In this document: positions 39,657 to 52,836 of the stretch, piece by piece
Layout: every line of letters begins with the position of its first letter
Numbering within the stretch: the stretch's first letter is position 1
NCBI RefSeq assembly: GCF_030680935.1
Contig: NZ_JAUXUP010000057.1
Location: forward strand, 1-64,000
From: Polaromonas sp.
Lineage (GTDB): Bacteria; Pseudomonadota; Gammaproteobacteria; Burkholderiales; Burkholderiaceae_C
Reading direction: 5' to 3'
Length of the DNA: 64,000 nucleotides
The notes under the pieces: model-generated
Database searches by the model: none
What the model was told of the DNA's origin: nothing
What the model saw: the letters and a program-made list of their open reading frames with translations, nothing else
Made by a program: the position numbers and the translations under genes

Positions 39657-40442
39657 TCAGTTCAGGTCGCCGTACTGCGTGGCGCTCAGCGCGGGCACCG
39701 CCGCCGGCGAGTCCGGCATCTCGGTGTCTTCAAAGCCCGTGAGCAGGGTGTAAGACCTCGGGCCGCTGCGCGTGGCGACGCCCTGCGCAGCTGCCAGCAC
39801 GGGCCCTGCGGCCGAGGCAGCGACCAGCGCCTGCTGGAAAGCCGCGACCTCATCGGCCTGGATCGGTTCATAGCGCGATGCGAGGGGCGCAACAGCGGCC
39901 GCCTGGGGCACGGCAACGGCGGCCAGTGGCACTGGGGCGGACACCGCGCTGGTGCTACGGGGCTGACCGGCTTGCGGCCGGCCCACAGACACCATCTCAT
40001 TCATGCGCCAGTACACCGCCGTCACACGGATGTTGTAACGCGACTTGGCGTTTTGCGCGATCATGACTTCAATTTCGGCCAGCCTATCGGTCTGCCCGCC
40101 AAACTCCTGCCCAAGGTCCATCATGACCATGAACTGGTCGCCGCGCGGGTCCAGCGACAACACCTTGAATTTATAACTGGCCGACAACACCCCGGCACGG
40201 ATCATGGCCTCGCGCACGGCGGCGTACAGCAACTCCCGTTTGGCATGGCGATGAGACTTCTGGCCACCGGCGCTTGGCGGGTTTTTGGCGGGCAATGAGG
40301 GATGGGTGTTGGGCCGCGAGCCGGCAGCGGGCCGGGTGCGGTCGTCACGGGGCAGGCCAGAGCTGTCAGGCTCAGCCAGGGCCTTGCGGGCGACGCGCTG
40401 TTCTTTGCTGGGTTTGCCCGAGAACCAATTGAGAAGTGACAT
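39657..40442 (-). CDS. Conserved hypothetical protein
   Basis: 261 aa ORF with low-complexity flanks and a compact core (KRELLYAAVREAMIRAGVLSASYKFKVLSLDPRGDQFMVMMDL). Confidence 0.75.
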   Translation of the reverse strand: MSLLNWFSGKPSKEQRVARKALAEPDSSGLPRDDRTRPAAGSRPNTHPSLPAKNPPSAGGQKSHRHAKRELLYAAVREAMIRAGVLSASYKFKVLSLDPRGDQFMVMMDLGQEFGGQTDRLAEIEVMIAQNAKSRYNIRVTAVYWRMNEMVSVGRPQAGQPRSTSAVSAPVPLAAVAVPQAAAVAPLASRYEPIQADEVAAFQQALVAASAAGPVLAAAQGVATRSGPRSYTLLTGFEDTEMPDSPAAVPALSATQYGDLN

Positions 40443-40661
40443 GGCGCCTTGCCTGTGAAGCGACGGCTGCTATGCGCGACCGTCTGGTGGTGTGACAGGA
40501 ATTTCCCTGCCACTTTTTCAGCCTAGTTTACTGAGTCCCCGCAGAAAAGTCGGTGACATCTGCCGCTTTGCCGATGTCCAAAGAATCACCGGCGCCGATT
40601 GTCTGCAATAAATCACGGTGTCGCGGGTCGTCAGAACCGCCCGGCCTTTTCAGCGCCGTTC

Positions 40662-41153
40662 TCAGGTAACCGCCACACGCTTGGGCCGATTGCACAGCCG
40701 TTTGGCCAGCACCGCACCCAGGGCAAGCGTCAGCTCCAGCGCAATCGGGCTCTGCCGGTTGGCCAGCTCCTTGAAGCGCAGCGCCGTCAGGCACCACAGC
40801 TTGCAGGCGTTGGTGGCCTGAACACTTGCGCTGCGCGGCAGGTGCGAAAAAAAGGCCCCCTCGCCCACGACCGAACCCGCGGCCACCATGGCCAGGCGAA
40901 TACGGCCTTTCTCATCCTGGTAGTGAACACTTAAAGTGCCGCTTTCAACCAGATAAAGGGTTTGATCTGAGGCACCCTGCTCAATCAGCGACTGCCCCTG
41001 CTGCAGCGCAAAGGGTTGCATATAGGTGGCCAGAATGGCCCACTGCTGCGTGCTGAACTGGCAACGCATCGCATCGCTGGCGTGGCTGTGCGACATGGCC
41101 GTGGCCAAGCCCTGGATATCAAAATGGAAGTCGGCAGGCAGGGGTGCGTTCAT
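40662..41153 (-). CDS. Cyclic-nucleotide-binding-domain protein (Crp/Fnr-like, no clear HTH)
   Basis: QFSTQQWAILATYMQPFALQQGQSLIEQGASDQTLYLVESGTLSVHYQDEKGRIRLAMVAAGSVVGEGAFF. Confidence 0.85.
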   Translation of the reverse strand: MNAPLPADFHFDIQGLATAMSHSHASDAMRCQFSTQQWAILATYMQPFALQQGQSLIEQGASDQTLYLVESGTLSVHYQDEKGRIRLAMVAAGSVVGEGAFFSHLPRSASVQATNACKLWCLTALRFKELANRQSPIALELTLALGAVLAKRLCNRPKRVAVT

Positions 41154-41269
41154 GGTGCACGGAAGATACCCCCCAGCGCCCGTTGCCCGCAAGGTGCGTT
41201 AACTGTCCTTTACACCTGATACATGGCAAACGCACCAAGTAGTGCACCTGCGCCCGCGCCGTCACACGG

Positions 41270-42718
41270 CTATTTGCCGATGCAGAAGCGGGAGAAAATT
41301 TCCCCCAGCAAGTCGTCGGCGGTGAACTGTCCGGTGATTTGTCCCAGCGCGTTTTGCGCCTGGCGCAGGTCTTCGGCCAGCAGGTCCAGCGCTGGCACTG
41401 ACGCGCGCAACTGGCTTGCAGCCAGTTCCAGCCGGGCCGCCACTTCGCGCAATGCGGCCACATGCCGCTCCCGGGCCATGAACACCCCCTCGGGCGCGGC
41501 CTGCCAGCCCACCACCTGCAGCAATTGGGCGCGCAGTTGCGGCAGGCCCGCGCCGGTTTTGGCAGAGATCAGCAATCCGGCATGCGCCTTGTCCAGCGCA
41601 GAGGGGCCGGCCATGTCGGACTTGTTCCAGACATCGATGACCGGCGTATTCTTGGGCAGTTTTTCGGCAATGACCCTTGCTATGTCTGCGTCAGCAGCTA
41701 TGTAATTGATAGCCACTTGCGGGTCGTCTGGTGTCTGCTGGCGGCTCAGGTCGTGCAAAAAAAGCACCGCATCGGCGCTGTGGATTTCCGCCCAGGCGCG
41801 CGCGATGCCGATTTTTTCGACCTCATCGACTTCCGGCAGCAGGCTGTCGCGCAGGCCCGCCGTGTCCACCACATGCAGGGGCATACCTTCTATCTGAATC
41901 AGCTCGCTGACCTTGTCGCGTGTGGTGCCTGCCACCGGCGTGACAATGGCCAGCTCGGCCCCTGCCAGGGCATTGAGCAGCGAACTTTTGCCGGCATTGG
42001 GCTGGCCGGCGATCACCACCTTGATGCCTTCGCGCAAAATCGCGCCCTGCTGTGCTCGCTGCAATACCGCGGCCAGCGTCTGCTGCAAGCGGTCCAGCTG
42101 GCCCTGGGCGTCGGCCCTTTGCAGAAAATCGATGTCTTCTTCCGGGAAATCCAGCGTTGCCTCAACCAACATGCGCAGATGCACCAACTGGTCCAGCAGA
42201 GCGTGGATCTCTTTTGAAAATTCGCCGGACAGCGAACGCGCAGCGGAGCGTGCAGCGGTTTCGGTGCTGGCGTCGATCAGGTCGGCAATCGCCTCGGCCT
42301 GCGCCAGGTCGATCTTGTCGTTCAGAAAAGCGCGCTCGGTGAACTCACCGGGATTCGCCGGGCGCAGCCCGGCCAGCAGCGGCTGCCCTGTTTTGCCATC
42401 GATGGTCCCCGCCGCCTCCAGGCAGCGCGCCAGCAGCAATTGCAGCACCACCGGCCCGCCGTGGGCCTGCAACTCCAGCACGTCTTCGCCGGTGTAAGAG
42501 TGCGGCGCGGGGAAATAAATCGCCAGGCCCTGGTCTATGGGTTTGCCCTCGGCGTCGCGAAACGGCAGGTAAGTCGCCTGTCTGGGCGTCAGGGCGCGTC
42601 CGCAAAGCGCCTCAACCAGCGCTGCAATGTGTTTGCCGGAGACCCGCACAATGCCCACTGCACCACGCCCGGGGGCAGTGGCAACGGCGGCAATAGGGTC
42701 GTGGTGACGCGCAAGCAT
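41270..42718 (-). CDS. mnmE: tRNA modification GTPase MnmE (contains embedded repeat)
   Basis: [34 protein letters not shown]...[34 protein letters not shown]-terminal FSRFCIGK. Confidence 0.96.
   Translation of the reverse strand: MLARHHDPIAAVATAPGRGAVGIVRVSGKHIAALVEALCGRALTPRQATYLPFRDAEGKPIDQGLAIYFPAPHSYTGEDVLELQAHGGPVVLQLLLARCLEAAGTIDGKTGQPLLAGLRPANPGEFTERAFLNDKIDLAQAEAIADLIDASTETAARSAARSLSGEFSKEIHALLDQLVHLRMLVEATLDFPEEDIDFLQRADAQGQLDRLQQTLAAVLQRAQQGAILREGIKVVIAGQPNAGKSSLLNALAGAELAIVTPVAGTTRDKVSELIQIEGMPLHVVDTAGLRDSLLPEVDEVEKIGIARAWAEIHSADAVLFLHDLSRQQTPDDPQVAINYIAADADIARVIAEKLPKNTPVIDVWNKSDMAGPSALDKAHAGLLISAKTGAGLPQLRAQLLQVVGWQAAPEGVFMARERHVAALREVAARLELAASQLRASVPALDLLAEDLRQAQNALGQITGQFTADDLLGEIFSRFCIGK
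41673..41713 (+). repeat. Dispersed repeat copy 9, inside mnmE
   Basis: acccttgctatgtctgcgtcagcagctatgtaattgatagc. Confidence 0.8.
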
Positions 42719-42756
42719 TTGGCGCAATGGTAAAGGGCCGCGAAGCGGCCCTTTTT

Positions 42757-44490
42757 TTATTTGAACTTCGGCAGGTTGAACTGCGGCGGCACACCCATGC
42801 GCGTATTGATGACCCACTGCTGCGCAATCGACAACACGTTGTTGGTGATCCAGTACAGCACCAGGCCGGCCGGGAAGAAGAAGAACATCACGCTGAAGAT
42901 CAGCGGCATGAACCACATCAGCTTGGCCTGCATCGGGTCCGGCGGCGTCGGGTTCAGGGCCGTCTGCAGCATGGTGGTGAAGGTCATCACAATCGGCAGG
43001 ATGAAGTAAGGGTCAGGCGATGACAAATCCTTGATCCACAAGATCCACGGTGCGTTGCGCATCTCGACCGAGCTCAGCAGCACCCAGTACAGCGCGATGA
43101 ACACCGGAATCTGGATCAGGATGGGGAAGCAGCCACCCATCGGGTTGACCTTTTCGTCCTTGTACATCTTCATCATGGCCTGCTGCATTTCCTGCGGCTT
43201 GTCCTTGAGCCGCTCGCGCATTTCCATGATCTTCGGGTTCACCGCCTTCATCTTGGCCATGCTGGCATAAGCCTTGGCGTTGAGCCAATAAAAAGCAGCC
43301 TTGAGCAACACCACCAGCGCCACAATGGACCAGCCCCAGTTCTGCAGGAAGCCGTGCAGCTTGTCGAGCAGCCAGTACAGCGGCTTGGCCAGAATGGTCA
43401 GCCAGCCATAGTCCTTGACCAGCTCCAGGCCGGGTGCAATGGCTTCCAGCTGTTTTTCGATCTGCGGGCCGACAAACAGCTTGGCTTCCATGGTTTTGGT
43501 CGTGCCTGGCGCAATTTCGCCCAGCGCGGTGATCATGCCCACCGCATACAGGTTGGTATCAACCTTGCGCAAGAAGATATCGCGCTGCACGCCGTCGGCC
43601 AGCATCCAGGCCGACGCAAAATAATGCTGCACCATGGCTACGTAGCCGTTGGTCGACCGCTTCTCGACATCGACCTTGTTTTTCTCGATGTCGCTGAACT
43701 CAACCTTCTGGTATTTCTGGGCTTCGGTGTACAACGCCGGGCCGGTGAAGGTGGAATAAAACGACGACTCGCCCGGCGGTTTGTTGCCGTCACGCACCAG
43801 TTGCAGATAGAGCTGGGGCGATGCCGCAGCGGTACCTGTATTGATGACGTCGTGCCGAACGGCCATGTCATAAACGCCGCGCTTGAGGGTATAGGTTTTG
43901 ACCAGCTTGATACCGCCGACGTCGGCCGATTCAAATTTGATGTCCAGGCTGTCCTCGCCATCCTTGAGCGTGCGCTCGCCGGGCACTGCAGTCATGAGTG
44001 TCTTGTGCGTCGGAAAACTACCGCCTGCCGCGCTGGCGATCAGGCCGGATTGCGCCACATAGACCCGCGCCGCACTTTGATCCAGCAACACAAAACCGGC
44101 CGACTGATCGGTCATGTCCTTGTGCTTGAGGAAGGAAGAATGCACCGGTGTGCCTCCTTCGGTGTCAAAGGTCACGCTCAGCACGTCGGTGTTGACGACC
44201 ACACGCTCTTTGGTGGCCGACGGCGTGGTCGCTGGCAGGGCGCCCGGCAGCGTCGCTACCGGAGCCGCGCCGGGCACAGACGTCGCTGGCACAGCATTGA
44301 CGCCTGCCTGAGGAACGGGCGTGGGCACGCCGGCGGCGCTGGCGGCCTTGGCGGCGGGTGCAGCCGTGCTGGCCACCGGCGACGGGAAAAACGTGGCTTT
44401 GTGGCCGTTGAACAGCTGCCACTGGTCCCACAACAAGACCATGGAAAAACCAAAAATCACCCACAAAATGGTGCGGCGGATGTCGTTCAT
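42757..44490 (-). CDS. yidC: Membrane protein insertase YidC
   Basis: [25 protein letters not shown]...; conserved C-terminal insertase region. Confidence 0.96.
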   Translation of the reverse strand: MNDIRRTILWVIFGFSMVLLWDQWQLFNGHKATFFPSPVASTAAPAAKAASAAGVPTPVPQAGVNAVPATSVPGAAPVATLPGALPATTPSATKERVVVNTDVLSVTFDTEGGTPVHSSFLKHKDMTDQSAGFVLLDQSAARVYVAQSGLIASAAGGSFPTHKTLMTAVPGERTLKDGEDSLDIKFESADVGGIKLVKTYTLKRGVYDMAVRHDVINTGTAAASPQLYLQLVRDGNKPPGESSFYSTFTGPALYTEAQKYQKVEFSDIEKNKVDVEKRSTNGYVAMVQHYFASAWMLADGVQRDIFLRKVDTNLYAVGMITALGEIAPGTTKTMEAKLFVGPQIEKQLEAIAPGLELVKDYGWLTILAKPLYWLLDKLHGFLQNWGWSIVALVVLLKAAFYWLNAKAYASMAKMKAVNPKIMEMRERLKDKPQEMQQAMMKMYKDEKVNPMGGCFPILIQIPVFIALYWVLLSSVEMRNAPWILWIKDLSSPDPYFILPIVMTFTTMLQTALNPTPPDPMQAKLMWFMPLIFSVMFFFFPAGLVLYWITNNVLSIAQQWVINTRMGVPPQFNLPKFK

Positions 44491-44840
44491 GACGGTTTCT
44501 TTTTAGAGGAGGTCGAAGTCACAGGTGTGACCAGGCGGGTGAAAAGGGGAAAGCGGCCGGCGGCTTTGCGCGGTGCCGACGAGGGCACCGGGTCATACCC
44601 GCCATGGCACCACGGGTGGCAGCGTGCCAGCCGGTGCAGTGTGAGGTAGCTGCCCTTGAGGGCGCCATGTTGCTGCAGCGCCTGCAGCGAATACGCCGAG
44701 CAGGTGGGCTCAAAACGGCACGAAGAACCGAGCCAGGGGCTGAGCAGAAGGCGGTAGCCCTTGACCAGCAGCACCAGGGTTTTCTGTGGCAAGCGGGCCA
44801 GCCGCAGCGCGTTGCGGCGAAAGGTGTACAGCAGACTCAT
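44487..44840 (-). CDS. yidD: Membrane protein insertion efficiency factor YidD
   Basis: LLVKGYRLLLSPWLGSSCRFEPTCSAYSLQALQQHGALKGSYLTLHRLARCHPWCHGGYDPVP. Confidence 0.94.
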   Translation of the reverse strand: MSLLYTFRRNALRLARLPQKTLVLLVKGYRLLLSPWLGSSCRFEPTCSAYSLQALQQHGALKGSYLTLHRLARCHPWCHGGYDPVPSSAPRKAAGRFPLFTRLVTPVTSTSSKKKPS

Positions 44841-45256
44841 GCGGCCCGCGCTCCGGCCTGCAACAAGTCCTGCACTTCGCTGCGAACCAGCTGCTTGAGT
44901 GCTTCCGAGCTGGCGCTGACAAACTCCTTGCGCGAGAAATCACGGCGCAGCCTGACCACCCAGGCGGTGTCGGGGATGCGGGGTGAAAAGTCGGCGCTCA
45001 CGGTGTAGATCTGCCTTTTGATGGCGTTGCGCGTCACAGCGCGTTTGGCCCAGCGTTTGGGCACCATGGCCCCCAGCCAGAGTCCGGGTACCGGAAACAG
45101 CTCTGGTGTGTCATGGGTCTTGCTGGCGACGGTGTGCGTGTTCATGGCATCCAGCGCATTGCGGTGCAATGCGAAATGCGTGGTTCTGGCAACAATGGCG
45201 CCGGCAAGCACCGCCTGAAACTGGGGCCGGGTTTGAAGCCGCTGCACAGGATGCAA
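44837..45256 (-). CDS. rnpA: Ribonuclease P protein component
   Basis: PKRWAKRAVTRNAIKRQIY RNase P signature; between rpmH and yidD. Confidence 0.93.
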   Translation of the reverse strand: MHPVQRLQTRPQFQAVLAGAIVARTTHFALHRNALDAMNTHTVASKTHDTPELFPVPGLWLGAMVPKRWAKRAVTRNAIKRQIYTVSADFSPRIPDTAWVVRLRRDFSRKEFVSASSEALKQLVRSEVQDLLQAGARAA

Positions 45257-45295
45257 GCGTCTGCTCGAAAGCGGCGGGCCTGCGGAAAACGCAGC

Positions 45296-45430
45296 TTATA
45301 CAGCCAGGCGCTTGCGGCCTTTGGCGCGGCGGGCAGCAATCACTGCGCGGCCGCCACGCGTTTTCATGCGGGTCAGAAAGCCGTGCGTACGTGCGCGCTT
45401 GACTTTGGAAGGTTGGTATGTGCGTTTCAT
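45296..45430 (-). CDS. rpmH: 50S ribosomal protein L34
   Basis: 44-codon minus [47 protein letters not shown] (below ORF-track size cutoff). Confidence 0.97.
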   Translation of the reverse strand: MKRTYQPSKVKRARTHGFLTRMKTRGGRAVIAARRAKGRKRLAV

Positions 45431-45742
45431 GATGGGTCCTACAGGCTAGAAAGCTCCCTTTGCAAAATTGCACTCGCTGCAATTTTTGCGATTCGTGATC
45501 CTGGCGGCTGTACAACACAGCCAACTTTGCAGGTCAGCGTGACGCGCACCGCCTGACAGCAAGCCCATCCAGAAAATGAACTTCCTCTCGCGTGCCACCC
45601 CGCTACGAATCTGGGAAACCCACGATTATCGCAGATTTCCTAACGCTGGCAACAAGTTAGACCCAGCATTGGCGGTAAAAGCTGAGATCGTTGCCCTGCC
45701 TGTCTGGGCTGATATCTAGGTTAAAACCCGCAGCAATTTTTT

Positions 45743-45801
45743 TGTGGATAACTCTGCCGCCAGACTACAATGCCGGGTGCCAAAAATTAATAATATCCAC
45801 A
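45743..45801. promoter_or_regulatory. DnaA-box pair upstream of dnaA
   Basis: Perfect tgtggataa (45743-45751) and one-mismatch atatccaca (45793-45801). Confidence 0.65.
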
Positions 45802-45810
45802 AGCAAAAGC

Positions 45811-47241
45811 ATGCTGGCAACTGCGACCATCCGGGCCCAACCCCCCATGCGTGAAGGCGTCGCTCACAGTCCCAGCCATGAGCTTTGGCAAAGTTGTGTG
45901 GACCATCTGGCGCAAGAGTTGCCCGAGCAGCAGTTCAACACCTGGATCCGCCCGCTGGTTGCAGACGTCGCCGCCGACCTGTCCAAAGTCACGATTCAGG
46001 TCGCCAACCGCTTCAAGCTGGACTGGATACGGGCCCAGTACGCCGGCCGCATTTCTGCCCTGCTCGAGAAAATATCCGGCCACAGCATTCATCTTGAGTT
46101 AGCGCTCGCTCAGCGTGAGGCCTCCGTCCGCTCTGCGCCTTTGACGCGCAGCTTTGAGGGCAACGGCGTGGCTGAGCCCGCTGCGCTGGGTGTGCCCGAC
46201 GACGTTGCCGGCGCCCCTTTCAAAAACCGGCTGAACACCGCGCTGACTTTTGACACCCTGATCGAAGGCACGGCCAACCGCATGGGACGGGCTGCCGCCA
46301 TGCATGTCTCCAGCAGCCTGGGCCAGTTGTACAACCCCCTGTTTATCTACGGCGGCGTCGGTTTGGGCAAAACCCATTTGATGCACGCCATCGGCAACAA
46401 GCTGCTGGCCGACAACCCGGCCGCCAAAGTTCTCTACATCCATGCCGAACAATTTGTTTCGGATGTGGTTAAAGCCTACCAGCGCAAGACTTTTGACGAG
46501 TTCAAGGAGCGTTACCACTCGCTGGATCTGCTGCTGATCGACGATGTGCAGTTTCTGGCCAACAAAGACCGCACACAAGAAGAGTTTTTCAACGCCTTTG
46601 AGGCCTTGCTGACCAAAAAGTCTCACATTGTGATGACCAGCGACACCTACCCCAAAGGCCTGACCGACATCCACGAGCGCCTGGTTTCGCGTTTTGATTC
46701 TGGCCTGACCGTGGCCATCGAGCCGCCCGAGCTGGAGATGCGCGTGGCCATTCTGATCCGCAAGGCCGAGGCTGAAAGCGCCGTCATGCCCGAAGAGGTC
46801 GCGTTTTTTGTCGCCAAAAACGTGCGCTCCAACGTGCGTGAGCTCGAAGGTGCGCTGCGCAAGATCCTGGCTTATTCGCGTTTCAACCTGAAAGAAATCT
46901 CTATCCAGCTCGCGCGCGAGGCGCTGCGCGACCTGCTGTCCATCCAGAACCGCCAGATCTCGGTAGAAAACATCCAGAAGACGGTCGCCGACTATTACAA
47001 GATCAAGGTCGCCGACATGTATTCCAAAAAGCGGCCGGCCAGCATTGCCCGCCCGCGCCAGATTGCCATGTACCTGGCCAAGGAGCTGACCCAGAAGAGC
47101 CTGCCTGAGATCGGTGAGCTGTTTGGCGGCCGCGACCACACCACCGTCTTGCACGCGGTGCGCAAGATGTCTGCCGAGCGCCAGCAGATGACCGAGCTCA
47201 ACCAGCAATTACATGTGCTGGAACAAACCCTGAAAGGCTGA
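45811..47241 (+). CDS. dnaA: Chromosomal replication initiator protein DnaA
   Basis: [26 protein letters not shown]...[22 protein letters not shown]...[15 protein letters not shown]. Start chosen at [10 protein letters not shown]; may be downstream. Confidence 0.96.
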   Translation: MLATATIRAQPPMREGVAHSPSHELWQSCVDHLAQELPEQQFNTWIRPLVADVAADLSKVTIQVANRFKLDWIRAQYAGRISALLEKISGHSIHLELALAQREASVRSAPLTRSFEGNGVAEPAALGVPDDVAGAPFKNRLNTALTFDTLIEGTANRMGRAAAMHVSSSLGQLYNPLFIYGGVGLGKTHLMHAIGNKLLADNPAAKVLYIHAEQFVSDVVKAYQRKTFDEFKERYHSLDLLLIDDVQFLANKDRTQEEFFNAFEALLTKKSHIVMTSDTYPKGLTDIHERLVSRFDSGLTVAIEPPELEMRVAILIRKAEAESAVMPEEVAFFVAKNVRSNVRELEGALRKILAYSRFNLKEISIQLAREALRDLLSIQNRQISVENIQKTVADYYKIKVADMYSKKRPASIARPRQIAMYLAKELTQKSLPEIGELFGGRDHTTVLHAVRKMSAERQQMTELNQQLHVLEQTLKG

Positions 47242-47319
47242 AGTGGCTACTTTTTCAGTCTCTTTTCCCCAGTTGCAGGTCAGTCTGACAACTTTGGGGA
47301 CAAGTTTTGAACAACCCAT

Positions 47320-47511
47320 CACTTATCCACAGGGCGGGTGGATTTCTGAAAGTTGTTCATATTTGGCAGCAGGGTTGAGGGGACGTCTGACCACAAGGTT
47401 AAACAAGCGCCAAGTAGTTGATCAAAAAGAAGAAAATAGGGCTGTCCACAGAAACGTGCCGCCCTTATCTACTACTACTAATTTGAATTAAAGAAATAAG
47501 AGGTTAAGACA
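47320..47511 (+). other. Candidate oriC unwinding region (DnaA boxes, GC-rich spacer, DnaA-trio, AT-rich DUE)
   Basis: ttatccaca 47323-47331, ctgtccaca 47442-47450, gccgccc, ctactactacta 47469-47480, then aatttgaattaaagaaataag, directly before dnaN. Confidence 0.72.
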
Positions 47512-48618
47512 GTGATTGTTCTCAAAGCCACTCAGGATAAAGTTTTAGCGGTTCTGCAATCGGTCGCCGGCATTGTGGAGCGCAGGCACACGCTGCCTAT
47601 CCTGGCCAACGTGCTGATCCGCAAGACGGGCTCGCAGTTGCAGCTGACCACCAGCGACCTTGAAATCCAGATTCGCACCACCGCCGAGCTGGACGGCGAC
47701 AGTGGCAACTTCACCACCACGGTGGGCGCTCGCAAGCTGATCGACATCCTGCGCTCCATGCCCAGCGACCAGACGGTGTCGCTGGAGTCGGCGCAGAGCA
47801 AGCTGATCCTCAAGGGTGGCAAAAGCCGCTTCACGCTGCAAACCCTGCCGGCTGAAGACTTTCCGCTGGTGCAGGAAGCCGCCAACTTTGGCCCCAGCTT
47901 TTCGGTGCCGCAAAAGGTGCTCAAAGAGCTGCTGAACCAGGTCTCGTTTGCGATGGCGGTGCACGACATCCGCTACTACCTCAACGGCATTTTGTTTGTG
48001 GCTGAAGGCAAGCAGCTGAGCCTGGTGGCCACCGACGGCCACCGTCTGGCGTTTTCATCGGCCACGCTCGACGTCGAAGTGCCGCGCCAGGAAGTGATCC
48101 TGCCGCGCAAGACAGTGCTCGAGATGCAGCGCCTGCTCAGCGACAAGGAAGGCGCGATCGAGATGCAGTTTGCCGGTAACCAGGCCAAGTTCAGCTTCGA
48201 AGGCATGGAGTTTGTTACCAAGCTGGTCGAGGGCAAATTCCCCGACTACAACCGCGTCATCCCCAAAAACCACAAAAACATCATCACCCTGGGCCGCGTG
48301 CCGCTGCTGGCCAGCCTGCAGCGCACCGCCATTTTGACCAGCGAGAAGTTCACGGGTGTGCGCCTGAACATCGAGCCCGGCACCCTGCGTGTGGCGTCCA
48401 ACAACGCCGAGCAGGAAGAAGCGGTGGACGAGCTCGACATCGACTACGCCGGTGACGCGATTGAAATCGGTTTCAACGTGACCTACCTGATCGATGCCCT
48501 GACCAACATGGAGCAGGACATGGTCAAGATCGAGCTGGCTGATTCCAACAGCTCGGCGCTGCTGACCATTCCCGACGATGCGGCCTTCAAATACGTCGTG
48601 ATGCCGATGCGGATTTAA
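47512..48618 (+). CDS. dnaN: DNA polymerase III beta subunit (GTG start)
   Basis: VIVLKATQDKVLAVLQSVAGIVERRHTLPILANVLI...KYVVMPMRI. Confidence 0.96.
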   Translation: MIVLKATQDKVLAVLQSVAGIVERRHTLPILANVLIRKTGSQLQLTTSDLEIQIRTTAELDGDSGNFTTTVGARKLIDILRSMPSDQTVSLESAQSKLILKGGKSRFTLQTLPAEDFPLVQEAANFGPSFSVPQKVLKELLNQVSFAMAVHDIRYYLNGILFVAEGKQLSLVATDGHRLAFSSATLDVEVPRQEVILPRKTVLEMQRLLSDKEGAIEMQFAGNQAKFSFEGMEFVTKLVEGKFPDYNRVIPKNHKNIITLGRVPLLASLQRTAILTSEKFTGVRLNIEPGTLRVASNNAEQEEAVDELDIDYAGDAIEIGFNVTYLIDALTNMEQDMVKIELADSNSSALLTIPDDAAFKYVVMPMRI

Positions 48619-48655
48619 GCGTATCTACAGTACAAAAAAACACACTGCCACCTTA

Positions 48656-48684
48656 CCGAACCCGCTTGCCAAAGCGGGTTTGGT
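48656..48684 (+). terminator. Strong hairpin between dnaN and gyrB (terminator/attenuator-like)
   Basis: aacccgctt-gcca-aagcgggtt perfect stem, weak T tract. Confidence 0.45.
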
Positions 48685-48699
48685 CATTGAAGAGATTGA

Positions 48700-51339
<2,640 letters not shown>

Positions 51340-51388
51340 AGGCACGGTTTCTGGCCGTACGCCGGGAGAGGCCGGCGAAGAGTGGGCG

Positions 51389-51441
51389 AAAACACCATGA
51401 AAATCCACCACCAGATGTTGGAATTTCATGGTGTTTCTTTT
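51389..51441 (+). terminator. Hairpin terminator after gyrB
   Basis: aaaacaccatgaaaatcc...ggaatttcatggtgtttctttt long stem. Confidence 0.75.
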
Positions 51442-51520
51442 GGGGTAGGCCAATCCCCACGTTACCCAAGGGAAGCCGGTTAAGTACAATCTGACTAGAC
51501 TGACCAGATTGGAGGCTCTT

Positions 51521-51769
51521 ATGTCTACATGGCAACTGCAGGAAGCAAAAGGCAAATTCAGCGAGGTGGTGAAACGCGCGCTGAGCGAAGGGCCCCAGGG
51601 CATCACGGTGCGCGGCGAGCCCGTGGCTGTGTTGGTCTCTTGCGCAGACTACGCGCGGCTGACGCGTCCGAAACCCGGATTTGTCGAGTTCATGCGCGGC
51701 TCACCCATGGTCGGTGTGAAACTGAAGATTGAGCGAGAGGGCGGCCTCACGCGCGAGATCGCGCTGTGA
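51521..51769 (+). CDS. Phd/YefM-type antitoxin
   Basis: MSTWQLQEAKGKFSEVVKRALSEGPQGITVRGEPVAVLVSCADYARL; overlaps PIN toxin gene. Confidence 0.93.
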   Translation: MSTWQLQEAKGKFSEVVKRALSEGPQGITVRGEPVAVLVSCADYARLTRPKPGFVEFMRGSPMVGVKLKIEREGGLTREIAL

Positions 51770-52188
51770 GCTACCTGATCGACACCAATGTGCTTTCGGA
51801 ACTGGTGCGACCCAAACCGGACGCCGCCGTGCTGCACTGGTTTTCCAACACACCAGACGACGCGCTGTTTTTGAGCGCCTTGACGCTGGGCGAAATTCGC
51901 AAAGGCGTCGAAAAAATGGCCGACACCAAGCGACGGGAAAAACTGCGCCTCTGGCTGGAGCACGATCTGCGCGACTGGTTTGGCTCGCGCATCTTGCCAG
52001 TGGGTCCGGAGGTGGCCGATCACTGGGGCCGCTTACTTGCTCAGGCAGGGCGTCCCGTGCCCGCCATCGACAGCTTGCTGGCTGCCACGGCCTTGCACCA
52101 TGACTTGCGGCTGGTTACCCGCAACACCAGGGACTTTGATTACGCGGGGCTGGAGCTTGTGAATCCGTGGTTGACCCTGGCCAGCTGA
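51766..52188 (+). CDS. VapC-type PIN-domain toxin
   Basis: MSYLIDTNVLSELVRPKPDAAVLHWF...SALTLGEIRKGVEKM...PAIDSLLAATALHHDLRLVTRNTRDF. Confidence 0.94.
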   Translation: MSYLIDTNVLSELVRPKPDAAVLHWFSNTPDDALFLSALTLGEIRKGVEKMADTKRREKLRLWLEHDLRDWFGSRILPVGPEVADHWGRLLAQAGRPVPAIDSLLAATALHHDLRLVTRNTRDFDYAGLELVNPWLTLAS

Positions 52189-52211
52189 CGTTGCTGGCCT
52201 GAATACCGCGC

Positions 52212-52823
52212 ATGAGCTGCATCGCCGTCATCGACTTTGAAACCACCGGCCTGTCGCCCGCCATGGGCGACCGCGCCACCGAGGTGGCCATTGTGCTGGT
52301 TGAAAACGGCTGCGTGGTGGACCGCTTCCAGAGCCTGATGAATGCGGGCATACACATTCCCGCCTTCATTACCAGCCTGACCGGCATCAGCAATGCCATG
52401 GTGGCCGCTGCGCCCGATGCCGACACCGTCATGCTGGCTGCCAGCCGCTTTGTCGGCAATACGCCCATGGTGGCGCACAACGCATCGTTTGACCGCAGGT
52501 TCTGGCAGGCCGAGCTGACCCGCGCCCACCTTCAAGCCAGCCAGCCCTTTGCCTGCACCATGCTGGTTTCCAGAAGGCTGTACCCCCAGGCATCCAGCCA
52601 CAAGCTGGGCGTGCTGGTGGACTACCACCACCTGCCCCGCGCCGGCCGGGCCCACCGGGCGCTGGCTGATGCGGAAATGGCGGCCTCATTGCTGGGCCAG
52701 ATTCAGCACGATCTGCGCACCCGCCATCGCGTGGGCAAGCCCGACCACGCTTTGTTGATGAGCCTGCAACGCTGCGCGAAGCCGGCTGTTTCTGCGTTGA
52801 TGGCGAAGTACGCGAGTGTCTGA
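52212..52823 (+). CDS. DnaQ-like 3'-5' exonuclease
   Basis: MSCIAVIDFETTGLSPAMGDRATEVAIVLVENGCVVDRFQSLMN...MVAHNASFDRRFW...AHRALADAEMAA. Confidence 0.93.
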   Translation: MSCIAVIDFETTGLSPAMGDRATEVAIVLVENGCVVDRFQSLMNAGIHIPAFITSLTGISNAMVAAAPDADTVMLAASRFVGNTPMVAHNASFDRRFWQAELTRAHLQASQPFACTMLVSRRLYPQASSHKLGVLVDYHHLPRAGRAHRALADAEMAASLLGQIQHDLRTRHRVGKPDHALLMSLQRCAKPAVSALMAKYASV

Positions 52824-52836
52824 GTGCCGCTTAAGC

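Noticed and set aside
43354-44649. 431-aa plus ORF
   Set aside because: Antisense to yidC.
44640-44660. gaggtagctgcccttgagggcgcc as another repeat copy
   Set aside because: Partial similarity only, inside conserved yidD residues.
46099-47208. 369-aa minus ORF
   Set aside because: Antisense to dnaA.
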